NCBI GenBank assembly: GCA_050013795.1
Contig: JBEKEO010000015.1
Span: 1-32,474, forward strand
Reading direction: 5' to 3'
Length of the DNA stretch: 32,474 nucleotides
From: CAWHOW01 sp050013795
GTDB taxonomy: Bacteria > Bacteroidota > Bacteroidia > Bacteroidales > CG2-30-32-10
This document shows, one piece after another, positions 7,553 to 15,768 of this stretch (its first letter is position 1; every line of letters begins with the position of its first letter). The notes under the pieces were generated by a model. It did no database searches and was not told the origin of the DNA. It was given only the letters and a program-made list of their open reading frames with translations. A program made the position numbers and the translations under genes.

Positions 7553-7641
7553 AATTACTGTAAAAGTAATTATTATTTATGTGCGAGATAAAAGAAATAG
7601 AAAAAGTGATTTGTCGGAGAAGAAGAATATCGAAATATAAT

Positions 7642-7666
7642 AAAAAACCCCGGTTTCCCAGGGTTT
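7642..7666 (-). terminator. Terminator of the small Lys/Ala-rich gene
   Basis: On the minus strand, AAACCC and GGGTTT arms enclose a second small stem (GG/CC) and are followed by a T run and TATTATA. It begins 9 bp after the stop of the 34-residue gene, which supports that gene being real. Confidence 0.7.
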
Positions 7667-7674
7667 ATCTTTAA

Positions 7675-7779
7675 CTATTTTTTCTTGGAACCGCATCCAC
7701 AAGCTTTCTTAACTGCTTTCTTTGCAACGGTTTTCTTTGCTGCTGCTTTTTTGGCAGGAGCTTTCTTCTTTGTAACCAT
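7675..7779 (-). CDS. 34-residue Lys/Ala-rich histone-tail-like protein
   Basis: ATG at 7779 opens a 34-codon frame ending in TAG at 7677-7675. The protein is MVTKKKAPAKKAAAKK..., then ...AVKKACGCGSKKK: about 15 lysines, many alanines and one CGC motif. The composition resembles histone H1 or Hc1 tails, suggesting nucleic-acid binding, but there is no folded domain. Support for a real gene is the strong intrinsic terminator immediately downstream and steady codon-level Lys/Ala bias. It is shorter than common gene-calling cut-offs. Its role is unknown; the Cys pair could bind a metal. Confidence 0.65.
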   Translation of the reverse strand: MVTKKKAPAKKAAAKKTVAKKAVKKACGCGSKKK

Positions 7780-7878
7780 ATTATTTTATTTAATTATTTA
7801 TAGTTCAAAAATATAATATTATTTACTGTTTTAAATGAATTATAAAATAACTTATTAATGCGTTATTAACAATTGATA

Positions 7879-9156
7879 TCAATCATTTAATGCTTGTACA
7901 AAATCCGTAAGTAATTTAAAAAGGTCATCGTATTTTGTAAGGGGTAATGTTTCTGCTTTATCAAATATATTATGATATTCGCCTATTCCGCCAAGTGTGT
8001 ATATGAAAATGTCTCTTACTCCCTTTTTATAAAATGGGTAATGATCGCTGTTAGCGGCCTCTCCTCGTATATTTACCGATGGCAGATATTTTTTTTCATC
8101 ATTGATTTTTGATAAAAGATCAAATTCTTTTTTCATTACAGTTCCATTGACCACTTTAATGCCATTATCTCCTGTCCCTTCCATATCAAGGTTTATAAGA
8201 AACCGAATTTCAGAAAGCGGAAATATCGGATGAGAAACATAATACGAAGAACCTATTAATCCCAGTTCTTCACCGCACATCGAAATAAAGGCAACAGAAT
8301 AATCGGGCTGGTTCTTTGAATAATATTTTGCCAGATCTAGTATCATAGCAGTACCGCTGGCATTATCATTTGCACCGGGAAAATAAATATCTGAACCCAT
8401 TTGTCCCAGATGATCATAATGAGCCGTGAACACTATAAAAGAATCAGGTTTTGTTTTTCCTTCAACATAGCCTATAATATTATTGAACTCATGAGATGGC
8501 TGTAATTCCCTATAAATATCAACTGTTATTTTCTTCAGTTTTGCCGGAAGGTTTTTACTTTTAATTGTAATGTTTACTGTGTTAGATGGTTCGAGTGCAT
8601 CTTCGGCACCCCAAATGAGTTTGTCAGAAAGGGTAATGAAGCCAACCGCATTTAAAGAATTTTTATATTCAATTGTGTCAAGCTGCGCCAGGATGTTTTT
8701 ATCACTTATTCCTTTACGATTAAGAAGGACAAACTTCTTTGAGAGATCAGCTCTTAAAATCTTATTAAATTTTCTTTTATTTTTTACTATCTGACTGTCA
8801 ATTTTCAAAACACGGAATATTCCTTTTGTGGTAGGGCTTGATGGGGAAACCAAATATTCAACACCTGGAGAAAGCGTTCTAATTCCAATCTTTACAGTCA
8901 TATTTCCCGATAAGTCACACACCGGCAGATGAAAGGTTTGAAAATAAGTATTGCCAAATGATTTTAGATCATCTTTCTTGAATTCCTCATTAATGAATCT
9001 TGAAGCTATTTTATCACCATTATTTACATATCCCCTTCCATGCATGGAAGGAGAAGCAAGTGTATCAATAATGCTTCTTGCATAGTTTTTATCCTGAGAG
9101 CGAATTGGCAAATAGAATAATACTGCCATGCATAGGATAACTATACGTTTTATCAT
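7879..9156 (-). CDS. Secreted M28-family metallopeptidase
   Basis: A 425-residue protein with a signal peptide (MIKRIVILCMAVLFYLPIRS). The C-terminal half is a two-zinc M28 aminopeptidase domain with the expected ligands and catalytic residues: HYDH (246-249), the Asp in GANDNASG (264), CGEE (296-297), the Asp in NLDME (324), and the His of EYHNIFD near the end. The middle section (about 80-210) could hold a PA-like insert. It probably trims peptides in the periplasm or outside the cell. It starts 21 bp after the stop of the upstream 272-residue gene on the same strand and is likely co-transcribed. No sorting domain is present. Confidence 0.9.
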   Translation of the reverse strand: MIKRIVILCMAVLFYLPIRSQDKNYARSIIDTLASPSMHGRGYVNNGDKIASRFINEEFKKDDLKSFGNTYFQTFHLPVCDLSGNMTVKIGIRTLSPGVEYLVSPSSPTTKGIFRVLKIDSQIVKNKRKFNKILRADLSKKFVLLNRKGISDKNILAQLDTIEYKNSLNAVGFITLSDKLIWGAEDALEPSNTVNITIKSKNLPAKLKKITVDIYRELQPSHEFNNIIGYVEGKTKPDSFIVFTAHYDHLGQMGSDIYFPGANDNASGTAMILDLAKYYSKNQPDYSVAFISMCGEELGLIGSSYYVSHPIFPLSEIRFLINLDMEGTGDNGIKVVNGTVMKKEFDLLSKINDEKKYLPSVNIRGEAANSDHYPFYKKGVRDIFIYTLGGIGEYHNIFDKAETLPLTKYDDLFKLLTDFVQALND

Positions 9157-9177
9157 AATTTTCTTTCGAAAACAGGA

Positions 9178-9996
9178 TTATAAGTATCGGCGGGAAACAA
9201 GATCAGCTAACTCATGAAAAGCTTCACTTCCTTCTTTCCATGAAAACTCATCCTTTAAAAACGAAATATGCTTTTCGGCTTCTTTCAGGCTCTCGAATCC
9301 ATTAAGTTTTGCAATTTCATCATTATACTTCTGTAGATTTCCTTCAAATAATTCGTTAATAAATTTAAATTTCTCATTTATACCAATTGCAGCTTTTAAA
9401 TCGACAATTGGGTTTTTATGCAATTTTGCCGCTATGCTTTTATCACTTTGATCTCCTGAAAGTTTTTCATTCAACGATTTTTTATCATCTTTAAATTTAT
9501 CTGCAATGGTTGAATGCGCTGAAAAAAGATCAACAGATGGTTTTTTTGCTTTAGTTTTCTTCTGAGACTGCTCAACTTCTACAACAGGTTTTTCTTCAAA
9601 TAAACCCTTTTTCATTTCGGCTGCTTCTTCTTTTAAAGGAAGTACTGTTTGTGGTATAGCTTTCGAAATAATTACTGGTTTTATTGCTTCAGCTCCGGAA
9701 TCAGGAATTACTGTTTTAATTATTTTTTTTTCTTCTGTCTCTGTTTTTGCGATAACCGGTTTTTTAACAGTTTCTGGTTTTTTCCTTACTTCAACTACAT
9801 GTGTCGGTATATTATTCTCAATATTATTGAACTTTTCAAGCGTTTTATATTTTTCATATAATTCACGAATGTTTGAAAGAACAATATCAACCTCAATCTG
9901 CGGAATCTGTTTGTTGTAACCGCTGATTATTTCCGATTGTTCCAGAATTACTTCCAATAGCTCAATAATTTCTTCTTTTATAATATTTTTTTCCAT
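9178..9996 (-). CDS. Conserved hypothetical cytoplasmic protein with helical ends and a charged linker
   Basis: A 272-residue protein with no signal peptide or membrane segment. Residues 1-60 are helical and acidic (EEIIELLEVILEQSEIISGY...). About 65-155 form a low-complexity Lys/Glu/Pro/Val linker. About 160-272 form a second helical domain with LHKNPIVDLKAAIGINEKF and FINELFEGNLQKYNDEIAKL. I recall similar C-terminal sequences in many Bacteroidota proteins without assigned function, but cannot verify this. It is upstream of, and probably co-transcribed with, the M28 peptidase, and divergent from tdk. No function is assigned. Confidence 0.75.
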   Translation of the reverse strand: MEKNIIKEEIIELLEVILEQSEIISGYNKQIPQIEVDIVLSNIRELYEKYKTLEKFNNIENNIPTHVVEVRKKPETVKKPVIAKTETEEKKIIKTVIPDSGAEAIKPVIISKAIPQTVLPLKEEAAEMKKGLFEEKPVVEVEQSQKKTKAKKPSVDLFSAHSTIADKFKDDKKSLNEKLSGDQSDKSIAAKLHKNPIVDLKAAIGINEKFKFINELFEGNLQKYNDEIAKLNGFESLKEAEKHISFLKDEFSWKEGSEAFHELADLVSRRYL

Positions 9997-10032
9997 GTTT
10001 TACTGTTCTTAAATTTAACCTGATAATTCTTT

Positions 10033-10040
10033 TAATTTTG
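10033..10040 (+). promoter_or_regulatory. Candidate -7 box of tdk
   Basis: TAATTTTG, an exact TAnnTTTG match 53 bp before the tdk start codon. No clear -33 element was found. Confidence 0.45.
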
Positions 10041-10092
10041 TATTTTTGAAAAAGCGAATAAAGGTAAAAAAAGATTATAAACAAACAGTATA

Positions 10093-10674
10093 ATGTTTTT
10101 AGAAAATTCTATCAACCAGTCAAAAAAAAGAGGATGGATTGAAGTTATCTGCGGTTCTATGTTTTCGGGCAAGACCGAAGAACTTATCCGCAGGCTTAAA
10201 CGGGCAAAGATTGCAAAACAAAAGGTGGAAATCTTCAAACCCGCTATTGATGTTCGCTATGATGAAGAAAAAGTCGTTTCTCATGATCAGAATTATATTA
10301 TGTCAACACCCGTTCCATCTTCTTCTAACATTCTTTTGCTCGCAAATGATATAGATGTTGTTGGAATTGATGAGGCTCAATTTTTCGACATGGAACTTGT
10401 CAACGTTTGTAACCAACTAGCCATGAGTGGTATTCGCGTTATTATTGCCGGACTTGATATGGATTATCTTGGGAAACCTTTTGGCCCAATGCCTGCCTTA
10501 CTTGCCACTGCAGAATACGTTACAAAAGTTCATGCCATTTGCATGAATTGCGGTGATCTTGCACATATTTCTCACAGAACAATTGAGAGCAAAAAACTTG
10601 TCGTTCTTGGAGAAAAAGAATCTTACGAACCCCTTTGCAGGACTTGTTTCAATGAAAAAATGAAAACTTCCTGA
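10093..10674 (+). CDS. tdk: Thymidine kinase (type II)
   Basis: A 193-residue protein of normal length for type II thymidine kinases, which phosphorylate thymidine with ATP in nucleotide salvage. The P-loop GSMFSGKT is at 21-28, the DEAQFF motif with the catalytic Glu at 93-98, and the structural zinc is held by CMNC (150-153) and CRTC (182-185). The lasso region after GLDMDYLGKPFGPMPAL is intact. The gene is monocistronic, and a convergent lipoprotein gene begins 9 bp after its stop. All key residues are present. Confidence 0.97.
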   Translation: MFLENSINQSKKRGWIEVICGSMFSGKTEELIRRLKRAKIAKQKVEIFKPAIDVRYDEEKVVSHDQNYIMSTPVPSSSNILLLANDIDVVGIDEAQFFDMELVNVCNQLAMSGIRVIIAGLDMDYLGKPFGPMPALLATAEYVTKVHAICMNCGDLAHISHRTIESKKLVVLGEKESYEPLCRTCFNEKMKTS

Positions 10675-10683
10675 GAATGAAAT

Positions 10684-11070
10684 TTACTTAATAAAGACTG
10701 TTTTATATGCTGTTCCGCCAACTACTAACTGAATAATGGCAGACCCAGTGAGAGAATCAGCAGTAGCGGAATCCTTTTTGAACAAAATAGCAGTAACATT
10801 TAGAATTGCCGGAAGCGCAAATGTATGTTTGAATTGTCCGTTAACATCAGTAACTCCGGTAATATTAGTGGCAGGAGAATTTCCCTTAATCAGTGTAACT
10901 TTTGCATTGGGAAAAACAATATTGGTATCAATGAAATTATTCGCAATTGTTCCTTGTTTTTTTACGGTTATAATTGCTATGCAATCAGTATCTTTCCTGC
11001 AGTTTGTTAAAAGAGAAACAAAACCAACAATTATAATTAATAGGATAATAGGTTTAATTATTGTTTTCAT
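10684..11070 (-). CDS. Small putative lipoprotein with Ig-like fold
   Basis: A 128-residue protein. The N-terminal helix IIKPIILLIIIVGFVSLL is followed by TNC, a lipobox-like site with an unusual Asn at -1, so the mature protein would start at Cys24 (CRKDTDC). The rest reads like a beta-sandwich with the carboxypeptidase-regulatory pattern, FPNAKVTLIKGNSPATNITG followed by VTDVNGQFKHTFALP. It is probably anchored in the outer membrane. No enzymatic motif is present. It is convergent with tdk and divergent from the cyclophilin gene. Confidence 0.75.
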   Translation of the reverse strand: MKTIIKPIILLIIIVGFVSLLTNCRKDTDCIAIITVKKQGTIANNFIDTNIVFPNAKVTLIKGNSPATNITGVTDVNGQFKHTFALPAILNVTAILFKKDSATADSLTGSAIIQLVVGGTAYKTVFIK

Positions 11071-11087
11071 AGTTCCCGATTATTTAA

Positions 11088-11095
11088 TAATTTTG
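11088..11095 (+). promoter_or_regulatory. Candidate -7 box of the cyclophilin-pheS unit
   Basis: TAATTTTG, an exact TAnnTTTG match 50 bp before the cyclophilin start and within the divergent intergenic gap. Confidence 0.45.
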
Positions 11096-11144
11096 TCCAT
11101 TAAACAGGCAAATATATATAAATTAATTAAATAAAAAAATAAGT

Positions 11145-11840
11145 ATGAAAAAAAAGTTGACCTTATCTATTGGAATTATCATTCTTGTTGTCGGATATTA
11201 TTCCTTTTCGGGTATTTTATTTTCAAAACCAACAAAAACTCAGGGAATAGACAGCACAAAGAAAGCATGCATCTCCACAAACTATGGAGATATAAAAATT
11301 AAGCTTTATAACGAAACACCACAACACAGGGATAATTTTATAAAACTGGTAAAAGAAGCCTATTTTGACGGCCTGCTTTTTCACCGTGTGATAAAGAATT
11401 TTATGATACAGGGCGGAGACCCTGATTCAAGGAATGCTGATTCAACAAAGGTTTTAGGCAATGGCGGACCCAAATACACTATTCCGGCCGAGATCATTTC
11501 GCCGAAATATTTTCACAAAAGAGGCGCTTTAGGCGCTGCAAGGGATAATAATCCCGCTAAAGCATCATCAGGCTCGCAGTTTTATATAGTGCAGGGAAAG
11601 GTTTTATCGGAACAGGAATTGACCAGTTACAGCCAGAGATCAGGGAAAAAACTTTCTCCTGAACAAATGACTGCTTACAAAACTGTTGGAGGTACCCCAT
11701 GGCTCGATGGCAATTACACCGTGTTTGGCGAAGTGTATGAAGGCCTGGATGTAGTGGACAAAATAGCGGCTGTAAAAACTGGCGCCAACGACCGTCCTAA
11801 GAAAGATGTAAAAATAATATCTGTTAAAGTGATAGAATAA
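11145..11840 (+). CDS. Cyclophilin-type peptidyl-prolyl cis-trans isomerase, membrane-anchored or exported
   Basis: A 231-residue protein with an N-terminal hydrophobic segment (about 5-25, LTLSIGIIILVVGYYSFSGI) and a cyclophilin domain. Visible motifs are FDGLLFHRVIKNFMIQGGDP, carrying the active-site Arg and Gln, then GALGAARDNNPAKASSGSQF and WLDGNYTVFGEVYEGLDVVD. An insert around residues 150-185 (VLSEQELTSYSQRSGKKLSP) between strands is common in Bacteroidota cyclophilins. It probably assists folding in the periplasm. pheS starts 7 bp after its stop, so the two are co-transcribed, although their roles differ. Confidence 0.93.
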   Translation: MKKKLTLSIGIIILVVGYYSFSGILFSKPTKTQGIDSTKKACISTNYGDIKIKLYNETPQHRDNFIKLVKEAYFDGLLFHRVIKNFMIQGGDPDSRNADSTKVLGNGGPKYTIPAEIISPKYFHKRGALGAARDNNPAKASSGSQFYIVQGKVLSEQELTSYSQRSGKKLSPEQMTAYKTVGGTPWLDGNYTVFGEVYEGLDVVDKIAAVKTGANDRPKKDVKIISVKVIE

Positions 11841-11847
11841 TATTTCT

Positions 11848-12870
11848 ATGCGTGAAAAAATCAAGGAAATAAAAAAGGAGATTGAGTCTTTTTCTGCTAA
11901 AAGCGCTGAGGAACTGGAGCAGTTTCGCATTAAATATCTTTCCAAGAAAGGTAAGCTTTCAGGGCTTTTTGACGATTTCAAACAAACAGCCTCTGAAGAG
12001 CGCAAGGAAATTGGCAGCCTGCTCAACGACCTGAAAAATGCCGCACAGGAAAAGATCAACCACTTAAAAGAGAAATTTGATGATTCGCATAGCCATTCCG
12101 TCAGCGATGTTGACCTGACTTTGCCTGCTGATACTATTGAAATAGGCTCGCGCCACCCGCTTTCCATCATCAGGGCTAAGATAGTTGACATATTTTCACG
12201 CATTGGCTTCACTGTTTCCGAAGACCGCGAAATTGAAGACGACTGGCATAATTTCACCGCGCTTAATTTCCCCGAAGAGCATCCTGCCCGCGATATGCAG
12301 GACACCTTTTTCATTAAAAAGAATCCCGATGTGGCTTTACGCACCCATACATCATCGGTGCAGATAAGAGTGATGGAAACCGAAAAGCCGCCCATCAGGA
12401 AGCTTTTCCCCGGCAGGGTTTACCGCAACGAAGCCATTTCTGCCCGCGCCCATTGTTTCTTTCACCAGGTGGAAGGCTTGTATGTGGATAAGGATGTTTC
12501 CTTTGCCGACCTGCGGCAGGTGCTGTTGTATTTTGCAAAAGAAATGTTTGGCGAAAGCACGCAGATACGCTTGCGCCCCTCCTACTTCCCTTTTACCGAA
12601 CCCTCGGCCGAAATGGATATTTCCTGTTTCCTTTGCGGCGGAAAAGGCTGCGCTTTCTGCAAACATACCGGCTGGGTGGAGATACTTGGCTGCGGCATGG
12701 TGGACCCTTCTGTACTTGAGAATTGCAAAATAGACAGCAAGGTTTACTCAGGCTATGCCTTCGGTATGGGCATTGAACGCGTTACCAACCTAAAATACCG
12801 CGTTAAGGATATACGCATGTTCTCCGAAAACGATGTGCGTTTCCTGAAGCAATTCGACTCTGTGATATAA
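11848..12870 (+). CDS. pheS: Phenylalanyl-tRNA synthetase alpha subunit
   Basis: A 340-residue class II synthetase subunit of normal length. The N-terminal coiled coil (about 1-85) contacts tRNA. Motif 2 sits in PGRVYRNEAISARAHCFFHQ, and the phenylalanine pocket includes LRPSYFPFTEPSAEMDISC. The CGGKGCAFCKHTGW stretch and GCGMVDPSVLENC are standard for the family, as is the closing motif 3 GYAFGMGIERVTNLKYRVKD. It works with PheT, which is not in the window; separated pheS and pheT genes are common here. The coding region from about 12100 to 12830 is visibly richer in G+C than its neighbours. A terminator follows at once. Confidence 0.97.
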   Translation: MREKIKEIKKEIESFSAKSAEELEQFRIKYLSKKGKLSGLFDDFKQTASEERKEIGSLLNDLKNAAQEKINHLKEKFDDSHSHSVSDVDLTLPADTIEIGSRHPLSIIRAKIVDIFSRIGFTVSEDREIEDDWHNFTALNFPEEHPARDMQDTFFIKKNPDVALRTHTSSVQIRVMETEKPPIRKLFPGRVYRNEAISARAHCFFHQVEGLYVDKDVSFADLRQVLLYFAKEMFGESTQIRLRPSYFPFTEPSAEMDISCFLCGGKGCAFCKHTGWVEILGCGMVDPSVLENCKIDSKVYSGYAFGMGIERVTNLKYRVKDIRMFSENDVRFLKQFDSVI

Positions 12871-12872
12871 CG

Positions 12873-12903
12873 AAAAGGCTTCACATTGCAAAGCCTTTTA
12901 ATA
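12873..12903 (+). terminator. Terminator of pheS
   Basis: A perfect 9-bp stem AAAAGGCTT / AAGCCTTTT with a 9-nt loop, two bases after the stop codon and ending in a T-rich tail. Confidence 0.8.
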
Positions 12904-12977
12904 GAAATTTCATGAAGTATGAAGTAAGCAGGAGTAGTAAGCAGTGCGTACTAGTTTAATAAACTTCTTATAGCATA

Positions 12978-13292
12978 TTAAATTCTTCGCCACCATTGAA
13001 TATAATCCTTAGAGCCAAAAACGTTTTCACTCGCGCTTCTGTCAGTCTTTTCAATTCTGAAAGTATTCATATTTTGACTTAAGTACCTAGCAATTAAACT
13101 ATGAACTGTTAGAAAAGCATTGCCTGTATTTTGATATTCAACTAACATTTGGATGTAATCTGCTTCAAATGTTTTAGCAAATTTCTCAATAAAATCATGT
13201 GAGCTAAATACTTTATTTAACTCAAAGTTATTAGAAATGATGTCAGCTATTTCATTTTGATTTAGCTTTAAAAAATTATTTATTTCACTCAT
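12978..13292 (-). CDS. Hypothetical 104-residue protein behind the YD-repeat gene
   Basis: A mostly helical cytoplasmic-looking protein without signal peptide. Visible features are FLKLNQNEIADIISNNFEL, DYIQMLVEYQNTGNAFLTVH and an aromatic-basic end QWWRRI. Its start is 4 bp after the stop of the secreted YD-repeat gene, so they form one transcription unit. Position behind an RHS-like gene recalls toxin-immunity pairs, but the upstream protein has no visible toxin domain. The function is unknown. Confidence 0.6.
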   Translation of the reverse strand: MSEINNFLKLNQNEIADIISNNFELNKVFSSHDFIEKFAKTFEADYIQMLVEYQNTGNAFLTVHSLIARYLSQNMNTFRIEKTDRSASENVFGSKDYIQWWRRI

Positions 13293-13296
13293 ATCT

Positions 13297-14367
13297 TTAA
13301 TAATTAATTACTCTTATACTAATATTCTTATTTGAGATTATTCCTGGACTGCTATAATCATTATCATCATCAGTTCTCTTTATCCAATTACCATTTGTAT
13401 CATATTCAAAAGTAGAAATTATTTTTCTCTTGATACTATCTTTATTATATTCGCTTTCTTCAATTTTATTCCCTTTGTTATCATATTTGGTAATCCATTT
13501 ACTAATTAAACTACCCTTTGAATTGTTTTGGTCTTTTTCAATCATATTTCCTTTATCATCATATTTATAAGTATATTTATATACAAGATTACCGTAAGCA
13601 CTATATTGATTTTCTTCAATTAGCTTTCCCTTATTATCATATTTCCAAATCACTTTCGCTTCATTGTAGTTAGCATTTTCATTTTTATTATAAAGTATAT
13701 TTTTTTCTTTGGTTTTATTTCCAGAGGAATCATATTTCCAAGTTATTTTATATAAATTAATAATTTGACCATAATTATATACGTTGTATGTATTATAGTT
13801 GTTTTCTTCTTTAATAATTTTTCCTTTGTCATCATACATGTAAATGTATTTGCTTTCAGGGCTACCATCTGAGTTGTATGTATTATATTCGATTATATTT
13901 CCGTTATCGTCATATTTACTAATCCATTTATTTAAAAGCTTATCAAGATAATTACTATATTTATTTTCTTCAATTACATTTCCTTTGGAATCATACTTCC
14001 AAGTATATTTATAAGCCTTTTCAACAGCGACAGGATCTAATTTGGTATTTTCCTTATATTCTTTTTCAATTTTATTTCCGTTTTCATCATACTTATATGT
14101 GTATGTATGAATAAGACTACCATTATGGTTGTACAGGCTAACTTCAACCAAATTCCCTTTATCATTAAAAATTAAGGTGGAATCTGTATCAACTTCTTTC
14201 TTTAGTTCCCCGAATTTATCAACTACGTTGTACAAAGTGTCGTAAATAGTTTTAATATTTCCTTTCAAATTCATTTTTTCCAAATCGGTTTTCTTAATAG
14301 CTTTTACATCTTGGCTAAAAGAATGAATTGAAGCAAAAATTATGATAATTATTAATGTTTTTTTCAT
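13297..14367 (-). CDS. Secreted YD-repeat (RHS-like) protein
   Basis: A 356-residue protein starting at the MKK ATG at 14367 (the upstream ATG at 14391 would add 8 residues). A signal peptide MKKTLIIIIIFASIHSFS precedes about nine repeats of 24-32 residues with core KYDxxGNxIEE and an aromatic pair such as YTYKYD or WISKYD. Such repeats form the beta-shell wall of RHS and teneurin proteins. Unlike RHS toxins it is short, lacks the RHS core (DPxGxxxGxxN) and has only about 25 residues after the last repeat, so no toxin is visible. It is probably an exported structural or binding protein. It is Lys/Asn/Tyr-rich and AT-rich, more so than the housekeeping genes nearby. Confidence 0.85.
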   Translation of the reverse strand: MKKTLIIIIIFASIHSFSQDVKAIKKTDLEKMNLKGNIKTIYDTLYNVVDKFGELKKEVDTDSTLIFNDKGNLVEVSLYNHNGSLIHTYTYKYDENGNKIEKEYKENTKLDPVAVEKAYKYTWKYDSKGNVIEENKYSNYLDKLLNKWISKYDDNGNIIEYNTYNSDGSPESKYIYMYDDKGKIIKEENNYNTYNVYNYGQIINLYKITWKYDSSGNKTKEKNILYNKNENANYNEAKVIWKYDNKGKLIEENQYSAYGNLVYKYTYKYDDKGNMIEKDQNNSKGSLISKWITKYDNKGNKIEESEYNKDSIKRKIISTFEYDTNGNWIKRTDDDNDYSSPGIISNKNISIRVINY

Positions 14368-14449
14368 GTTATAATTATTTACGAATTGCAAAGTTAAAAA
14401 AATTCCCTTCCCATACTTGTAAATACATAATTTATTTCATTCAAATTAA

Positions 14450-14704
14450 AAGCGCGTCGGCCCGGCTTTTCCCCGACCCGCATTTTGAGAATTTGCGTAC
14501 AAAAATCAAGGGAAATTGATTGGCGTATGGCCTCTAGTAAGCAACCCGTAAAGTGAGCAACGAAATTTTAAGTACTCATAAATGCTTAACGAACGACTAG
14601 TGGTTGCGTGAAATCAATGACCCGTAGATTTTAGCAAATTCTCAAACAGCGGTGACTTTTCTTTTTGTTTCTTTTTCTTTTGGTGGCAGCAAAAGAAAAA
14701 GAAA
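14450..14704. repeat. Structured intergenic element with nested inverted repeats
   Basis: This lies in the 450-bp gap 14368-14820 and is richer in G+C than its flanks. A small hairpin GTCGG/CCGAC is at 14456-14477. Nested arms follow: TTTGAGAATTTGC (14484-14496) with GCAAATTCTCAAA (14634-14646), then short ATTGATT/AATCAAT and GCAACC/GGTTGC pairs inside. Next comes a perfect 15-bp hairpin TTTCTTTTTCTTTTG / CAAAAGAAAAAGAAA (14668-14682, 14690-14704). No ORF is seen. It could be a structured RNA, an eroded mobile element or an extragenic palindrome. The remainder of the gap shows nothing else. Confidence 0.5.
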
Positions 14705-14820
14705 AATCAAGCAATGAAAAGAAAGTAAGTATTAAATAAATAAAAAGAACTCCATTTTCTCCCATTCCCCCAATCGCCCCATCACCCATTCAGCCATAAG
14801 CCTTCAGTCTAATAGCCTGC

Positions 14821-15738
14821 CTATGCCACCACTATCCCACTCTTATTCGGCAGCATCACTATAGTGATTTTATTCGCCTCATCCTTAGTCAGCATCACAT
14901 TTTCACTAAAATTCACATAATTCGTACCCGTTGCAGTCACCGTATATTTTTGAGGAAGCAGTTTCATAAACCTGAATTTCCCCGTCTTAGTGGTTATTTT
15001 CTTCTTTTTAGTACCCGTCAGTTTCACCGTAATTCCTGCAATCGGCGTAGTCCCATTCGTAACCACCCCTTCCAGTATTGTTTCCTTATGAGTACCAATA
15101 TTCACAATAATTCTCGAAGTATGATACTCCTCATAAAAAGTCGTATTACTCGTTTTAAACTGTTCCATCATCGGGTCAAGCGTGTCTTTCGTTTGCGAAC
15201 GACTCCCTATTATTATTTCTTTCACGTTTTTCGTGGCAGCCGCCGAAGCCGCAACCTGGCTGCGAGGTTTTCCAATCAATGGCGCATAATTATTAATATC
15301 CGTTTGCAACGCCCCAAGCGTTGTAGCATTTGCCCCATAAGGTGCCATACTGCCAATATATGTGCTAACTGCATCATGTATTGTCTGGCAATCAGTCCAC
15401 GCATCATTATCTTTTAATTTTTTCAAATCCGAAAGCGTGTAATCCAAAGTCGCTTTCAAAGTTGTGTTACTAGTAGCGGTGGCATAAGCCCTGCCTGCCG
15501 ATACATGAGCAAAAGCAAGGTTAATCATGGCGGTCTTCGCCTGTTCTTTTGTCAAAGTTATGCCTTTCGACTTTGCATTTTGCACTAAATCCGTACTTCT
15601 TATCGAATTTATAGTACTCTGCAATGTGTTCACAGCTGCAACCAATACAGCATTTGTGCTATACACCGAATTATATTTTAACAAGGTGATTAGCGTAGCC
15701 TCGAGCATATTTAGCTCATTTGTTTGTCCAAGTGTCAT
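14821..15738 (-). CDS. Helical protein with C-terminal carboxypeptidase-regulatory-like domain
   Basis: A 305-residue protein without a signal peptide. Residues 1-215 are largely helical and Ala/Thr-rich (KGITLTKEQAKTAMINLAFA, LDYTLSDLKKLKDNDAW). About 225-300 form an Ig-like regulatory domain, LEGVVTNGTTPIAGITVKLT, then KKKKITTKTGKFRFMKLLP and YTVTATGTNYV, as in CarboxypepD_reg domains. The modules resemble those found in surface proteins of the phylum, yet no export signal is visible, so its location is uncertain. It follows the heptad-repeat gene by 30 bp on the same strand and shares its promoter. The gene has unusual codon and base use, with many C-rich codons compared with its neighbours. 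Confidence 0.75.
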   Translation of the reverse strand: MTLGQTNELNMLEATLITLLKYNSVYSTNAVLVAAVNTLQSTINSIRSTDLVQNAKSKGITLTKEQAKTAMINLAFAHVSAGRAYATATSNTTLKATLDYTLSDLKKLKDNDAWTDCQTIHDAVSTYIGSMAPYGANATTLGALQTDINNYAPLIGKPRSQVAASAAATKNVKEIIIGSRSQTKDTLDPMMEQFKTSNTTFYEEYHTSRIIVNIGTHKETILEGVVTNGTTPIAGITVKLTGTKKKKITTKTGKFRFMKLLPQKYTVTATGTNYVNFSENVMLTKDEANKITIVMLPNKSGIVVA

Positions 15739-15768
15739 AAAATTAATTTTTAATTGTTAATAATTAGG

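Noticed and set aside
13297..14367. RHS polymorphic toxin
   Set aside because: No RHS core motif and only about 25 residues after the last repeat, so no toxin domain can be present.
14484..14646. Integron attC site
   Set aside because: The nested arms lack the attC core GTTRRRY pattern, and there is no integrase or gene cassette.
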